From IMG/VR virus record IMGVR_UViG_3300009788_000064, positions 1-41,268 of that record: a stretch of 41,268 nucleotides of DNA; one strand, given 5' to 3'. Positions 1 through 7,670 of this stretch are shown here, piece after piece (position 1 is the first letter of the stretch; each line of letters opens with the position of its first letter). Source of the stretch: a virus. The notes under the pieces were generated by a model that was not told the DNA's origin, did not search any database, and saw nothing but the letters and a program-made list of their open reading frames with translations. The position numbers and the translations under genes were made by a program.

Positions 1-123
1 AAGCAAATATATCATTACAAAGAGAACGGAAGTTCTCAAGAGGAGAAGAGCGATGAAAGAAGTGCTGTTCAAGTATGACGTTAATGAAATTGTTTGTGTC
101 AAAGCAATCAATATCAGAGGCGT
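1..123. repeat. Terminal direct repeat, left copy (circular-assembly overlap)
   Basis: Bases 1-123 are identical to 41146-41268. The repeat covers the 3' end of the gene at 40927-41223 and the 5' end of the gene at 53-226, and both frames read through intact. The simplest reading is a circular or circularly permuted genome with an assembly overlap. A true short terminal redundancy cannot be excluded from sequence alone. Confidence 0.97.
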
Positions 124-226
124 CGTCAAAATGTGCGCGTTTGACAGAGGTGGTATAGCTTATTATATTACCACTGACAAAAGTTCGGAGTGGTGGCACG
201 AGGATCAGCTCGAAAGCTGCGAATAA
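53..226 (+). CDS. Small hypothetical phage protein (57 aa), SH3-like by appearance
   Basis: An ATG at 53 follows an AGGAG ribosome site about 8 nt upstream; the frame ends with TAA at 224-226. The product is short and acidic at its end, with alternating beta-type residues and a closing WWHEDQLE motif. That pattern is often seen in small SH3/Tudor-like phage proteins, but the fold is only a guess. Across the circular join the preceding 98-aa HTH gene ends at base 78, so the two genes overlap by 26 nt and are probably co-translated. Function unknown. Confidence 0.75.
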   Translation: MKEVLFKYDVNEIVCVKAINIRGVVKMCAFDRGGIAYYITTDKSSEWWHEDQLESCE

Positions 227-228
227 AA

Positions 229-311
229 AAAGCGGGAGCGTAATAATGTTCGAGGGAGGTTCCTGTCCCGCGCTTAAATGATCAGCCTATAAGCTGGCGT
301 CCCGCTATTTT
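229..311 (+). ncRNA. Branched RNA-like element D (outer helix plus two hairpins)
   Basis: Outer arms AGCGGGA (231-237) and TCCCGCT (300-306) are exactly complementary. Inside are a GGGA/TCCC hairpin (about 257-270) and a CAGC/GCTG hairpin (about 283-296), separated by a linker ending AAATGATCAGC. T-rich ATTTTGTT follows, then the GAGGAGG ribosome site of the next gene. The layout and linker resemble the element at 36868-36944. It could be a translational regulator, a processing site or an attenuator. Confidence 0.5.
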
Positions 312-327
312 GTTGAGGAGGTAAAAA

Positions 328-507
328 ATGGAAATGGAAATGACAAAAGAAAACTCAGAATATATTGGTGATGGTGTGTATGCCGGATATGATGGAATGG
401 GCATTTGGCTTTATGCTAATAGTCATGATCACCCTACAGAACAAATATACTTAGAGGACTTTGTATTGACAGCTTTGATAAACTTCGCCAAGCGCTTTGG
501 TATGTGA
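328..507 (+). CDS. Small conserved-looking phage protein (59 aa)
   Basis: The ATG at 328 follows a strong GAGGAGG site with a 7-nt spacer. The product reads EYIGDGVYAGYDGMGIWLY and so on. This IGDGVYA-x-(Y/F)DG-x-x-IWLY signature recurs in many unrelated tailed phages as a small hypothetical protein, in my memory of the family. It overlaps the next start by 4 nt. No function is known. Confidence 0.85.
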   Translation: MEMEMTKENSEYIGDGVYAGYDGMGIWLYANSHDHPTEQIYLEDFVLTALINFAKRFGM

Positions 508-695
508 AAATGTATACAATAAAACAATTTGTAAACTATCGAAGAAGCTTGGATGACTTGCGAAATCAATTAAAAATCACTATGTTTAGTAAAACTATGA
601 CGTTCAGGTTTGCGCAAGCTGCACAAAGTTTTCTTGATATTATTGAAATGGAACATGAAGCTTGTAACAAAAAGATCGGCGAGTTAACTAAATGA
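504..695 (+). CDS. Hypothetical helical protein (63 aa)
   Basis: Starts either at GTG 504, overlapping the previous stop, or at ATG 510; neither has a clear ribosome site, so translational coupling to the 59-aa gene is likely. The product is mostly helical with a basic N-terminal half. Its stop overlaps the ATGA start of the SNF2-type helicase at 692, so it belongs to the same transcript. Not recognised. Confidence 0.65.
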   Translation: MKMYTIKQFVNYRRSLDDLRNQLKITMFSKTMTFRFAQAAQSFLDIIEMEHEACNKKIGELTK

Positions 696-2350
696 TTTTC
701 AAGACAAAGCCTTATGACCATCAAGGAGTTGCATTTGAGAAGTTTAAGGACTCAGAATATTTCGCTCTCTTTGCTGATATGGGTACTGGCAAGTCTAAGA
801 TTGCTATTGACATTTGTGCTTATCGCTTTCAGCAAGGTAGGATTAATGCTTGCCTCATTATTGCTCCAAATAACGTTCATACTCAATGGGTAAGAGAACA
901 ATTTCCAGCTCACTGCCCGATTGAGTATAAGTCTTTTATTTGGTCTTCAAGTAAGCGTGGGAGTAAGCAGTGGGTCGAAGCACTTGCTTTGTTTCTTGTT
1001 GAAGATTCAATTAAACTTAAAGTGCTTGCTGTAAACGTTGAAGCTTTTCAAAGTGACAGTGTGATCTCTACTGTAGCAACCTACGTCAAAAATCATTCAG
1101 TATTTATTATTGTAGATGAGGCAACTCGAATTAAAAACCGTGCAGCTAAACGAACCAAAACAATTCATAGGTTAAACAAGTATGGGATTAGGTGCATACT
1201 AACTGGGACGCCAACAGCAAAGTCTCCGTTTGATCTTTGGTCTCAAATGGAGTTTTTGCAAGCAAACTACTTTGACACTTCATATTTTATTTTTCAGCAT
1301 CGATATGGAATCATGATGCAAGGCGTTAACCCGTACAACGGCGGGCGTTACCAAACGCTTATTGACGAGCGAATGTACAACATAGTTTTGAACCGACTTA
1401 AAAAGTTTAAAGAAGCTCGTGGTGGAACGTTAATGCCTGATGATTATGAAACTGTTGCAGCACTTTACAAAGTGTCTGAAAAGAACGTTCGCTTTATAGA
1501 GCAACACCCAGAGTATACAAGGTACAAAAGGCTTGACGAGCTTAAAAGTTTGATAGCTAAAGACGTATTCTCTGTTAAGAAAGAAGACTGCCTCGACCTT
1601 CCACCCAAAGTGTACGAAAAGATTTATGTTGATATGTCAAAAGAACAGCGCCGTATTTACAAGAGTCTAAAGACAGAGCTGTTAGCTCAGTATGAAGGTC
1701 AAGAGTTAACGATCGCAAACAAGGTAGCACTAACTCTTCGCTTGATGCAAGTGATGGGTGGATTTTTTCCATACACTGAGGCTGCTATTGTTTTACCTGG
1801 CGCAAATCCAAAGTTTGTTTCCCATGACAGAGTGGTCAAGGCAAAGTTAATAGGCGAAACAAATCCAAAGCTTGAAGCAATTAAAGCAGACCTTGATGAA
1901 GTGCCTGACGAACAGCGTATTATAATTTGGGCTCACTTTGTAGCTGAGCTTAAATTAATATATGCTGAGCTAAAGAAAGATTACTCTTGCTGTTTATACT
2001 ATGGAGCAACACCCGCTAATGACCGACTTAAAATCATCGAAGATTTTAAAGCAAACAAGTACAAAATATTTATAGGTAACGCCGCGACTGCTGGGTTCGG
2101 GCTTAACCTGCAGAACGCCACTCTTCAATACTACTTTTCAAACACTTTCAAGGTAGAAGATCGGTTGCAAGCTGAAGACAGGTCTCATCGCATAGGCGTT
2201 AAGTCAACTGTAGTTTATAAGGATGTTATAATGAAAAACACAGTTGACGAAAAGATACATGCAAATATAGCAGCAGGCCGAAACTTAAATGATTTTTTTA
2301 AGAGCACGTCACTGCATGATATGTTGGAGGATAAAGATGAAGTATTTTAA
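692..2350 (+). CDS. SNF2/DEAD-type superfamily 2 helicase
   Basis: A 552-aa ATPase with both RecA-like lobes. Lobe 1 has the Walker A motif DMGTGKSK (about residues 29-36), motif II DEAT (about 142-145) and motif III LTGTPTAKSP with the FDLWSQMEFL stretch typical of SNF2 proteins. Lobe 2 has the motif V region AATAGFGLNLQNA and motif VI EDRSHRIG. Such enzymes translocate on double-stranded DNA. In phages they sit beside polymerase and primase genes and are thought to help replication or recombination. It starts with a 4-nt ATGA overlap. Two SF2/SF1 helicases in this genome with no DnaB-like hexamer suggest they carry the unwinding work, which is inference. Confidence 0.92.
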   Translation: MIFKTKPYDHQGVAFEKFKDSEYFALFADMGTGKSKIAIDICAYRFQQGRINACLIIAPNNVHTQWVREQFPAHCPIEYKSFIWSSSKRGSKQWVEALALFLVEDSIKLKVLAVNVEAFQSDSVISTVATYVKNHSVFIIVDEATRIKNRAAKRTKTIHRLNKYGIRCILTGTPTAKSPFDLWSQMEFLQANYFDTSYFIFQHRYGIMMQGVNPYNGGRYQTLIDERMYNIVLNRLKKFKEARGGTLMPDDYETVAALYKVSEKNVRFIEQHPEYTRYKRLDELKSLIAKDVFSVKKEDCLDLPPKVYEKIYVDMSKEQRRIYKSLKTELLAQYEGQELTIANKVALTLRLMQVMGGFFPYTEAAIVLPGANPKFVSHDRVVKAKLIGETNPKLEAIKADLDEVPDEQRIIIWAHFVAELKLIYAELKKDYSCCLYYGATPANDRLKIIEDFKANKYKIFIGNAATAGFGLNLQNATLQYYFSNTFKVEDRLQAEDRSHRIGVKSTVVYKDVIMKNTVDEKIHANIAAGRNLNDFFKSTSLHDMLEDKDEVF

Positions 2351-2435
2351 AACGACTTGGTTCTTGATCGGTTGGTTAATACTTAGCATCTTAGCTATAG
2401 TATGCCTTGTAAAAATGATTAGTATAATTCCATAA
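2337..2435 (+). CDS. Small single-pass membrane protein (32 aa)
   Basis: An ATG at 2337 lies inside the last codons of the helicase gene in another frame and has a textbook GGAGG (2326-2330) six nt upstream. The product starts MKYFKTTW and then has one hydrophobic helix (FLIGWLILSILAIVCLV), ending in a short polar tail. The ribosome site is not needed by any other gene, which supports translation. It may be an inhibitor of host functions or a superinfection-exclusion peptide; the sequence does not say which. Confidence 0.65.
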   Translation: MKYFKTTWFLIGWLILSILAIVCLVKMISIIP

Positions 2436-2447
2436 AAGGAGCAAAAC

Positions 2448-2699
2448 ATGAGAGGCGCAGAGATCGAAGTAAGCCTGCCTTATTTTCTTAACAGTTGTGG
2501 CTTACATGCTGGGAGCATTAAACTTCTTGACGCGCACAGAGCTGTAGACCGGCCTGACGTGTTTGTTATTGTATTGTATGGCGAAGATGAGCGACTACCT
2601 GAAACTAAAGACGGGCTGCAATTTTCAAAGGCTCAAATAGTTATAAAAGAAAATCCGTACACTTATAAAAGAACCGGCAAAATCGTAGTTAACAAGTGA
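2448..2699 (+). CDS. Hypothetical protein (83 aa)
   Basis: ATG with AAGGAG about 7 nt upstream. The product is a small mixed alpha/beta protein with no motif I can place and no membrane segment. The next gene starts at a GTG overlapping its stop (GTGA), so the two are translationally coupled. Function unknown. Confidence 0.75.
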   Translation: MRGAEIEVSLPYFLNSCGLHAGSIKLLDAHRAVDRPDVFVIVLYGEDERLPETKDGLQFSKAQIVIKENPYTYKRTGKIVVNK

Positions 2700-2881
2700 A
2701 AATAAAAACAAAGACTTGTGAAGACTGTGGAGAAAGCGTTGTTATGTTGTTTGAGGACAAGGGCAAGTTTATTAAGTACAAAAAAATGTGCTCATGTTTA
2801 ACTGAGATTATGCGACTTCGCAATAGGCGTCAAAGTGATTTTGCAAAGTTTAGAGAAGAGCAACGTAAGACAGCAAAATAA
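2696..2881 (+). CDS. Small zinc-ribbon-like protein (61 aa)
   Basis: GTG start overlapping the previous stop by 4 nt. The product has CEDC near residues 8-11 and CSC near residues 32-34, a CxxC...CxC set able to bind one zinc ion, followed by a basic Arg/Lys-rich helix. This suits a small nucleic-acid or protein-binding adaptor. It is one of several tiny Cys-rich proteins in the rightward block. Confidence 0.7.
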   Translation: MKIKTKTCEDCGESVVMLFEDKGKFIKYKKMCSCLTEIMRLRNRRQSDFAKFREEQRKTAK

Positions 2882-2903
2882 ATTTAAAGTTAAGGAGTAA
2901 GTT

Positions 2904-3185
2904 ATGATTCGTCGAATCTGGGCAATTGTAAGTGAGGTTGACTTTTATGCTTTTCGTGACAGAGCAAGAAAGTCAAATCTTAAAATGGGGCCAGCGCTTG
3001 CGGCGCTTGTTCACTTGTACGCGAAGGGTGCTGACTTTGATTTAACCGCGCACAAAGGTTACTACGATCATGTTATAGCAGGGGTTGACTATGTGAAAGA
3101 GCACCGGCTTGACGAGGTTGACAAGGCTTTGGTCGGTGAAAAAATAAATAAGCCGAAGGAGAAGAAAGATGAAACTAAAACTTAG
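2904..3185 (+). CDS. Hypothetical DNA-binding-like helical protein (93 aa)
   Basis: ATG with AAGGAG upstream. The N-terminal half (VDFYAFRDRARKSNLKMG and on) looks like a ribbon-helix-helix protein: a short strand, then two amphipathic helices. The C-terminus is a charged Lys/Glu tail. A regulator role is only suggested. It overlaps the next small gene by 17 nt. Confidence 0.7.
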   Translation: MIRRIWAIVSEVDFYAFRDRARKSNLKMGPALAALVHLYAKGADFDLTAHKGYYDHVIAGVDYVKEHRLDEVDKALVGEKINKPKEKKDETKT

Positions 3186-3315
3186 GTTCAAAGTAAAGGT
3201 AGCTATTAAGTGGATTAAAATCTCGCTGCCTATTCCAACAGTTCAGGTCAAGCCTAACCCAACTTTAACCTCAACACCAAAGTCAAAGTTGCCGGTAGGA
3301 AAATGGAAAATATAA
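3169..3315 (+). CDS. Small basic protein (48 aa)
   Basis: ATG at 3169 with AAGGAG nine nt upstream. The product is strongly basic at its N-terminus (MKLKLRFKVKVAIKWIK) and Pro/Thr/Lys-rich afterwards. It overlaps both neighbours (17 nt and 13 nt), typical of this tightly packed operon. No family recognised. Confidence 0.55.
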   Translation: MKLKLRFKVKVAIKWIKISLPIPTVQVKPNPTLTSTPKSKLPVGKWKI

Positions 3316-3455
3316 CACCGGTCGAAGAAAAGTGCGCAGAGTGTAATAGAAAATTGGGCGGGTTAAGATTTACTTTGCCTAACGGTAAAAAGATATGCAG
3401 CGAATGTTTATACGTTAAACATGGTTATGACAAAGAGCCAGAAAGAAATGAGTAG
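3303..3455 (+). CDS. Small two-knuckle zinc-finger protein (50 aa)
   Basis: ATG at 3303 with GGTAGG just upstream. The product has CAEC (about residues 11-14) and CSEC (about 32-35), spaced as in a treble-clef or zinc ribbon. It overlaps the start of the RecB-like nuclease gene by 35 nt in another frame. It may be a replication or transcription adaptor; no precise family can be given. Confidence 0.65.
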   Translation: MENITPVEEKCAECNRKLGGLRFTLPNGKKICSECLYVKHGYDKEPERNE

Positions 3456-4074
3456 ATTAATTACAGCGTCGATCGTAGGCGCTATGGACTGGGTAGACGA
3501 GTGTCCACGCTCTTGGCAAAAGCGAGCAATTGATAGTGCAACACTTCAGCTATCTCGCATTTATCCTGAGCCAAGACCTGAGCCAATGGAAAAAGGCATT
3601 AAGCTTGAAAATGCAGTATACGCTCATGTCCTGCAGCATAGTACTGCAGGGTCTGAGCATTTTAAGTGGCTCGTCGAACAATCTACTGGCGGTGTTTTTC
3701 AAAAGAAAACAAAGCGCTTTATAGACATTGATGGTGTAGAGTATTGTCTTTACGGAAAAATAGATGTATGGTTTCCGGATATTATTAAAGACATTAAAAG
3801 CACAAGTGCATATGGGGGCAAGCATAAATACTTGAAGTCTATTCAACATAAACTCTACTGTTATACAGAACGTATTTCAAAGTTTCAGTATATTATAGGT
3901 GAGTTTGCTGAAGGTACTTCTAAACTGATTGGTCACTACAGTGTTTTATATGAGGTCACAGACTGGGAGGTATTGCGTCAAGAGCTTATAGAGCGAATAA
4001 AGCGCTTTATAGATTCTTTAAAACGCAATGAAAACTTGTTCGAGCTTTATACAAGTACCTTCTCGCGGTACTAA
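3421..4074 (+). CDS. RecB-like PD-(D/E)XK nuclease (Cas4/RecB family)
   Basis: The 217-aa product has the core of the PD-(D/E)XK superfamily: GKIDVWFPDIIKDIKST gives the Asp of motif II and the D-x-K catalytic signature (about residues 119-135), and QHKLYCY is the downstream helix motif with Gln and Tyr seen in RecB/AddB-type nucleases. Such phage enzymes act as 5' or 3' exonucleases in recombination or end processing. It lies between the SNF2-type helicase and the ssDNA-binding protein, as in recombination modules. The start may instead be ATG 3427 or 3448; no site decides it. No iron-sulphur cysteine cluster is visible. Confidence 0.82.
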   Translation: MVMTKSQKEMSRLITASIVGAMDWVDECPRSWQKRAIDSATLQLSRIYPEPRPEPMEKGIKLENAVYAHVLQHSTAGSEHFKWLVEQSTGGVFQKKTKRFIDIDGVEYCLYGKIDVWFPDIIKDIKSTSAYGGKHKYLKSIQHKLYCYTERISKFQYIIGEFAEGTSKLIGHYSVLYEVTDWEVLRQELIERIKRFIDSLKRNENLFELYTSTFSRY

Positions 4075-4077
4075 GCT

Positions 4078-4239
4078 ATGTTTAAAATATCATTGCGATT
4101 CGGTCAGCAAGACGATCCAAGAGCGGACAGATTTTTAAGAACAGAAATGCTGCATCCATCGAAGAGCTTTAAATTGTTTACAAAGAATTGTATTTTATTG
4201 AAATTAAAATATGGACCTATATGGTACATGATTAATTAA
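4078..4239 (+). CDS. Possible small basic protein (53 aa)
   Basis: An open frame from ATG 4078 to TAA 4239 fills the gap between two genes on the same strand. It has no clear ribosome site; initiation would depend on the gene ending 3 nt upstream. The product is basic and rich in Phe, Leu and Lys. No similarity is recognised, so its coding status is uncertain. Confidence 0.4.
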   Translation: MFKISLRFGQQDDPRADRFLRTEMLHPSKSFKLFTKNCILLKLKYGPIWYMIN

Positions 4240-4269
4240 AACCCGGCGGGGATACGCGGAGGTATTAGG

Positions 4270-4527
4270 ATGGGCAAAACAGCAGAGAAGAAAGGTTTTT
4301 TAATAACCTGCAAACAGTTCTTTGGTTATCGCCACAAGCAAACACTCAAAGGTTTTGCTGACGAAATGGCTGAGGTAGACATGGCATTCAGAAAAGAGAT
4401 ATATGAATATCTCAAGTCAATAGGTATTGAATGCAGAGCGCCGGATGCTTTTCATAAAACAAAAGTTATGCCTGACGCTCAAGTCGAAGATGCTCATATA
4501 CCTGATGATCAGGTTGAGGGAATATAA
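4270..4527 (+). CDS. Hypothetical protein (85 aa)
   Basis: ATG with CGGAGG upstream. The N-terminal half is basic and helical; the C-terminal third is acidic with the near-repeat PDAQVEDAHIPDDQVEG. Its stop overlaps the next start as TAATG. It lies directly upstream of the coiled-coil partner of the ssDNA-binding protein, so a role in replication or recombination is possible but unsupported by motifs. Confidence 0.75.
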   Translation: MGKTAEKKGFLITCKQFFGYRHKQTLKGFADEMAEVDMAFRKEIYEYLKSIGIECRAPDAFHKTKVMPDAQVEDAHIPDDQVEGI

Positions 4528-5120
4528 TGGCCGAGACACCTAAGTTTTTGTTAAGTCTACCAAAAGAAAAAATTAGTAAAGACGCTTTAAATGAGCTTAG
4601 CAATCTCACAACCAAGTACCTTTCATACGAAGAGGACATTGAATCAGCTGAGTTAGTTCTTAAGGAATTAAAGCGTGAGTTTAATAAAATAAGCCAAGAA
4701 AAAATACCGGAGCTGTTGGCTACGTATGGCTTGTCTGAAATTAAACTTGCAACAGGCGAAAAAGTTATTGTAAAAGAGAACGCTTCAGTCACTGTTCCTG
4801 TAGAAAAGCAAGAAGCATTTTATGATTTTCTTAAAGACCGTGATGAAGAGGACATAATCAAACTGCACTTTCATTTTAGCAGAATGGCAACTGAAAAAAT
4901 GACAAGTCTGTTTGGCTTTTTAACAGAGGAAGAATATGATTATGATTCTGATCGAGGCGTTCATACGCAAACACTTAAGAAGTATTTTAAAGAATTACTT
5001 GGTATAGGTGTTGACAAAGAAGAGTATGCTATAGGCGTGTCTGATGGTGTGTTCTTAAGAAAGGAGGACGTTGTAAACATAGCAAATGTATTCACGTTTT
5101 TTAGCACGAAAATAAAGTAA
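4527..5120 (+). CDS. Coiled-coil DNA-metabolism-associated phage protein (197 aa)
   Basis: The N-terminal ~60 residues form a coiled coil (LSYEEDIESAELVLKELKRE region), followed by GLSEIKLATGEKVIVKENA, a pattern I know from small proteins placed next to single-strand binding proteins in many siphophages. The family has no fixed function; Gam-like host nuclease inhibition has been proposed for proteins with a similar long helical hairpin. It is coupled to the 85-aa gene by TAATG. The C-terminal half is acidic and specific to this phage. Confidence 0.7.
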   Translation: MAETPKFLLSLPKEKISKDALNELSNLTTKYLSYEEDIESAELVLKELKREFNKISQEKIPELLATYGLSEIKLATGEKVIVKENASVTVPVEKQEAFYDFLKDRDEEDIIKLHFHFSRMATEKMTSLFGFLTEEEYDYDSDRGVHTQTLKKYFKELLGIGVDKEEYAIGVSDGVFLRKEDVVNIANVFTFFSTKIK

Positions 5121-5180
5121 CTATGCAACAGTTACATAATGTTGTTGTGACAGTGGGTTGCATCTGCTGTCACACTATTA
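5119..5180 (+). promoter_or_regulatory. Leader with mutually exclusive inverted repeats before the SSB-like gene
   Basis: The 79-nt gap holds three exact inverted repeats that cannot all form together: GTAACT/AGTTAC (5118-5136), ATGCAAC/GTTGCAT (5123-5129 with 5157-5163) and TGTGACAG/CTGTCACA (5146-5153 with 5167-5174). The last contains the GTGACA/TGTCAC motif repeated in the 35-kb non-coding region. This could be an operator or an RNA switch for the downstream gene. AAGGAAA then serves the ATG at 5200. Confidence 0.55.
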
Positions 5181-5199
5181 ACCTTTAAGGAAAATTAAT

Positions 5200-5961
5200 A
5201 TGGCAAAGTTTAACACAAGTGGAAAGAAGTCAAATGCAAAGTCAAATGGGCTCTTTGATACAGTTAATGATACCATGGAAGGTTTTGAAGAAATCAGCCA
5301 AGCAACGATGGCAATACCTTTCATTCGTATCCTTCAAAAGCTCAGCCCGCAACTTAACAAGCAAGAGCCTGGGTTCATTGACGGAGCCGAGGAAGGTCAC
5401 TTTGTTAATACAATTACAAAGCAAGTACTTGGCTCATCATTTAAATGTATTGTGCTCAAGTTTGAACATATATACATTGAGTGGCGACCTAAGCGTGGTG
5501 GGTTTGTTAGCTATCACGCTGTAGAAAATGCTGAGCGACTTGCTGTTGAAAAAACGTTTGGCAAGTGGAAAACTGAAGAGGGAAACCTGCTTCAAGAGAA
5601 CTACGTTTATTTAATACTTGTTGAACACTTTGAAAATGAAGGCGTTGCAGTTTTTTCACTTTCTTCAAGTATGATTAAAACAGCACGAGAGTGGAACCGC
5701 TTGATGACTTCGCACATGATGGACAACGGCAAAAAAGCTATGCCTTACTACCTTGTTTGGGAATTGCAAACTGAGTACAAGTCAAATGAAAAAGGTAGTT
5801 GGTACACTCCAACTGTAAAGTTCAGCAGGTACATTGGTCCAGAGCAATACAAGATAACACAAAAAGAAAGGAAGATATTGCCGAGTCGACAAATAGATTA
5901 CGCCCAGCTTGAAAGCGCAACAGCAAAAAGCGACGAACTGGAAACTGAAGAAGCTTTCTAA
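5200..5961 (+). CDS. Putative single-stranded DNA-binding protein
   Basis: A 253-aa protein with a basic low-complexity start (MAKFNTSGKKSNAKS), a central beta-rich region (FKCIVLKFEHIYIEWRPKRGG; YVYLILVEHFENEGVAVFSL; KSNEKGSWYTPTVKFSRYIG) with aromatic residues on strands, and an acidic tail (ATAKSDELETEEAF). Basic start, OB-like beta core and acidic C-terminus match phage SSBs of the T7 gp2.5 type in organisation. The tail usually recruits replication proteins. Position between nuclease and primase genes agrees. I rely on architecture, not on a diagnostic motif. Confidence 0.6.
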   Translation: MAKFNTSGKKSNAKSNGLFDTVNDTMEGFEEISQATMAIPFIRILQKLSPQLNKQEPGFIDGAEEGHFVNTITKQVLGSSFKCIVLKFEHIYIEWRPKRGGFVSYHAVENAERLAVEKTFGKWKTEEGNLLQENYVYLILVEHFENEGVAVFSLSSSMIKTAREWNRLMTSHMMDNGKKAMPYYLVWELQTEYKSNEKGSWYTPTVKFSRYIGPEQYKITQKERKILPSRQIDYAQLESATAKSDELETEEAF

Positions 5962-5964
5962 CAA

Positions 5965-6040
5965 AGAGCGAGCTACGCGATAACAATGGCTGTGAACCAA
6001 GAGTTGCAACTCTTATGCTTTAGGCCCGGTAGCTCGCTTA
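5965..6040 (+). other. Stem-loop element C between SSB-like and primase genes
   Basis: Arms AGCGAGCTAC (5967-5976) and GTAGCTCGCT (6029-6038) are perfectly complementary over 10 bp and enclose a perfect 16-bp palindrome, AAGAGTTGCAACTCTT (5999-6014). A T-rich TTATTATTTTTG follows, so this may be a partial terminator or an mRNA processing and stability structure. The primase ribosome site AGAGG lies just after it. Confidence 0.6.
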
Positions 6041-6071
6041 TTATTTTTGAGCAAAAAATTAAAGAGGCAAT

Positions 6072-7670
6072 ATGTCCACACCACAGCTTCAGCTTGCCGA
6101 CTTTATGGACTTGTTCTCTGGCAATATTCACAATTATGGTCAGCATCAATATGAGTTTACTTCTAAGGGAAAAGAGCAAGGGAAAAATGCTACAATTAAA
6201 AGCAAGTTATTAAGGAGTGAACAGTTCAAGAATCATTTAGCTGGAAAAGTCGGCTTAGGTATAATACCGATAACAGAAAAGGGCGAGTGCAAGTTTGCTG
6301 TAATTGACATAGATGTTTATGACTCTAACTTAGATCGCTATTTAAAAGCTATTGAGGATAATAGCTTTCCGCTTATACCCTTTAAATCTAAGTCGGGTGG
6401 TATACATTTATTTCTATTTCTAAAACAAATGGTAAACGCAAAGGCTGTCATCAGTCTTATGCAATCCTACACTTCAGTTTTAGGGATTGACTTATACGTT
6501 AAGAAAGAACTAAATAAAATAATTGAAATATTCCCTAAGCAAGATAAGTTAGTTGAAGGTGCAGTAGGCAGCTGGATTAATCTGCCGTACTACAATTCAA
6601 AAGATACACGACAATTTGCAATTAGAAACGGAAAGAAGCTATCCTTTGATGATGGCTTGTCTTATATAAAAAGCAAGCGGCGAACATTAATGGAAATCAG
6701 AAGCTTTCTTTCTGATATACCTTATAGTACTGGGCCACCCTGTTTACAATCAATAAACTTGCTTAATATAATGGACGCAGGTAGTGGGCGAAATAATTAC
6801 CTCTTCTCGTTCGGCGTGTACCTAAAGAAGCAAGACCCAGAGTTTTGGGAACAAAAGCTCTTTAACATTAACAACGCAATGAAGGCGCCGCTGCCAAAGG
6901 ACGAGCTCGAGAATACAATAATAAGCTCGCTTAGAAAAAAGGATTATATTTATAAATGTCTTGAAGCACCCTGTGTTGACTTTTGCCGAAAAGCAAAGTG
7001 CAACCTGCGAAAGTACGGGGTAGGGAAAGAAGGTGGATTTTTCTCAGAGCTTGAGTATGGCAAGCTCTTTCAGATTAAATCACATGAGCCTTACTACGAG
7101 TGGGAAGTAAAGGCGCAGACTGATGATAAGTTTAAGCTGCTTAGGTTTAAAAACGAGGATGAAATAATTAAGCAAGATGTATTTCTAAAGCTTTGTTTTC
7201 GTGAGCTGCACAAGTTGCCTATTAAGATGAAGCAAAGCGAATGGTTCAAGCTTGTTAATCAAGGGCTTAGTGAAATAGAAGTTAAGGAAGTAAGGGAAGA
7301 GGACGACACTTCTTCGTTGATGCTGCTTAAGAATCTTTTCATTGAGTTCTTATTAAACAGGGCCGCGGCTCAAACTAAAGATCAAATCTTAAACAAGCGA
7401 GTGTTTAAGGATGAAACTAAACAGTCTTACTATTTTAGAATCAATGACTTAATTGAGTTTATTTTTATTAACAAAAACTTTAGATTCTTTTCACCCAGTG
7501 AGCTGCATGGAATATTACGGGACTTTAATATACGCTCTACAAGAATTAGAACAGAGTCAAACAGACAATTAAGAGTTCACGAAATATCTAATATTGATGC
7601 TGAGAAATTAGCTGTGTTACAAATAGAACCGTTCAAAGCTGACTTCAGTGATAAGAAGGAACAATTTTAA
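6072..7670 (+). CDS. Archaeo-eukaryotic primase (TOTE-type AEP domain)
   Basis: A 532-aa protein whose N-terminal ~170 residues carry the AEP signatures: the acidic pair in AVIDIDVYD (Asp79, Asp81), SGGIHLFLFL with the nucleotide-binding His112, and the third acidic motif IIEIFPKQ (Glu153) followed by GSWINLPYYN, which is typical of primases in TOTE conflict systems. A middle segment has four cysteines (CLEAPCVDFCRKAKC) that probably bind zinc. The rest resembles a helical and winged-helix primase C-terminal region. It would make primers de novo for the PolA-type polymerase and thus replace a DnaG primase. The start is set by AGAGG at about 6063. It overlaps the next ATG by 1 nt. Confidence 0.85.
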   Translation: MSTPQLQLADFMDLFSGNIHNYGQHQYEFTSKGKEQGKNATIKSKLLRSEQFKNHLAGKVGLGIIPITEKGECKFAVIDIDVYDSNLDRYLKAIEDNSFPLIPFKSKSGGIHLFLFLKQMVNAKAVISLMQSYTSVLGIDLYVKKELNKIIEIFPKQDKLVEGAVGSWINLPYYNSKDTRQFAIRNGKKLSFDDGLSYIKSKRRTLMEIRSFLSDIPYSTGPPCLQSINLLNIMDAGSGRNNYLFSFGVYLKKQDPEFWEQKLFNINNAMKAPLPKDELENTIISSLRKKDYIYKCLEAPCVDFCRKAKCNLRKYGVGKEGGFFSELEYGKLFQIKSHEPYYEWEVKAQTDDKFKLLRFKNEDEIIKQDVFLKLCFRELHKLPIKMKQSEWFKLVNQGLSEIEVKEVREEDDTSSLMLLKNLFIEFLLNRAAAQTKDQILNKRVFKDETKQSYYFRINDLIEFIFINKNFRFFSPSELHGILRDFNIRSTRIRTESNRQLRVHEISNIDAEKLAVLQIEPFKADFSDKKEQF

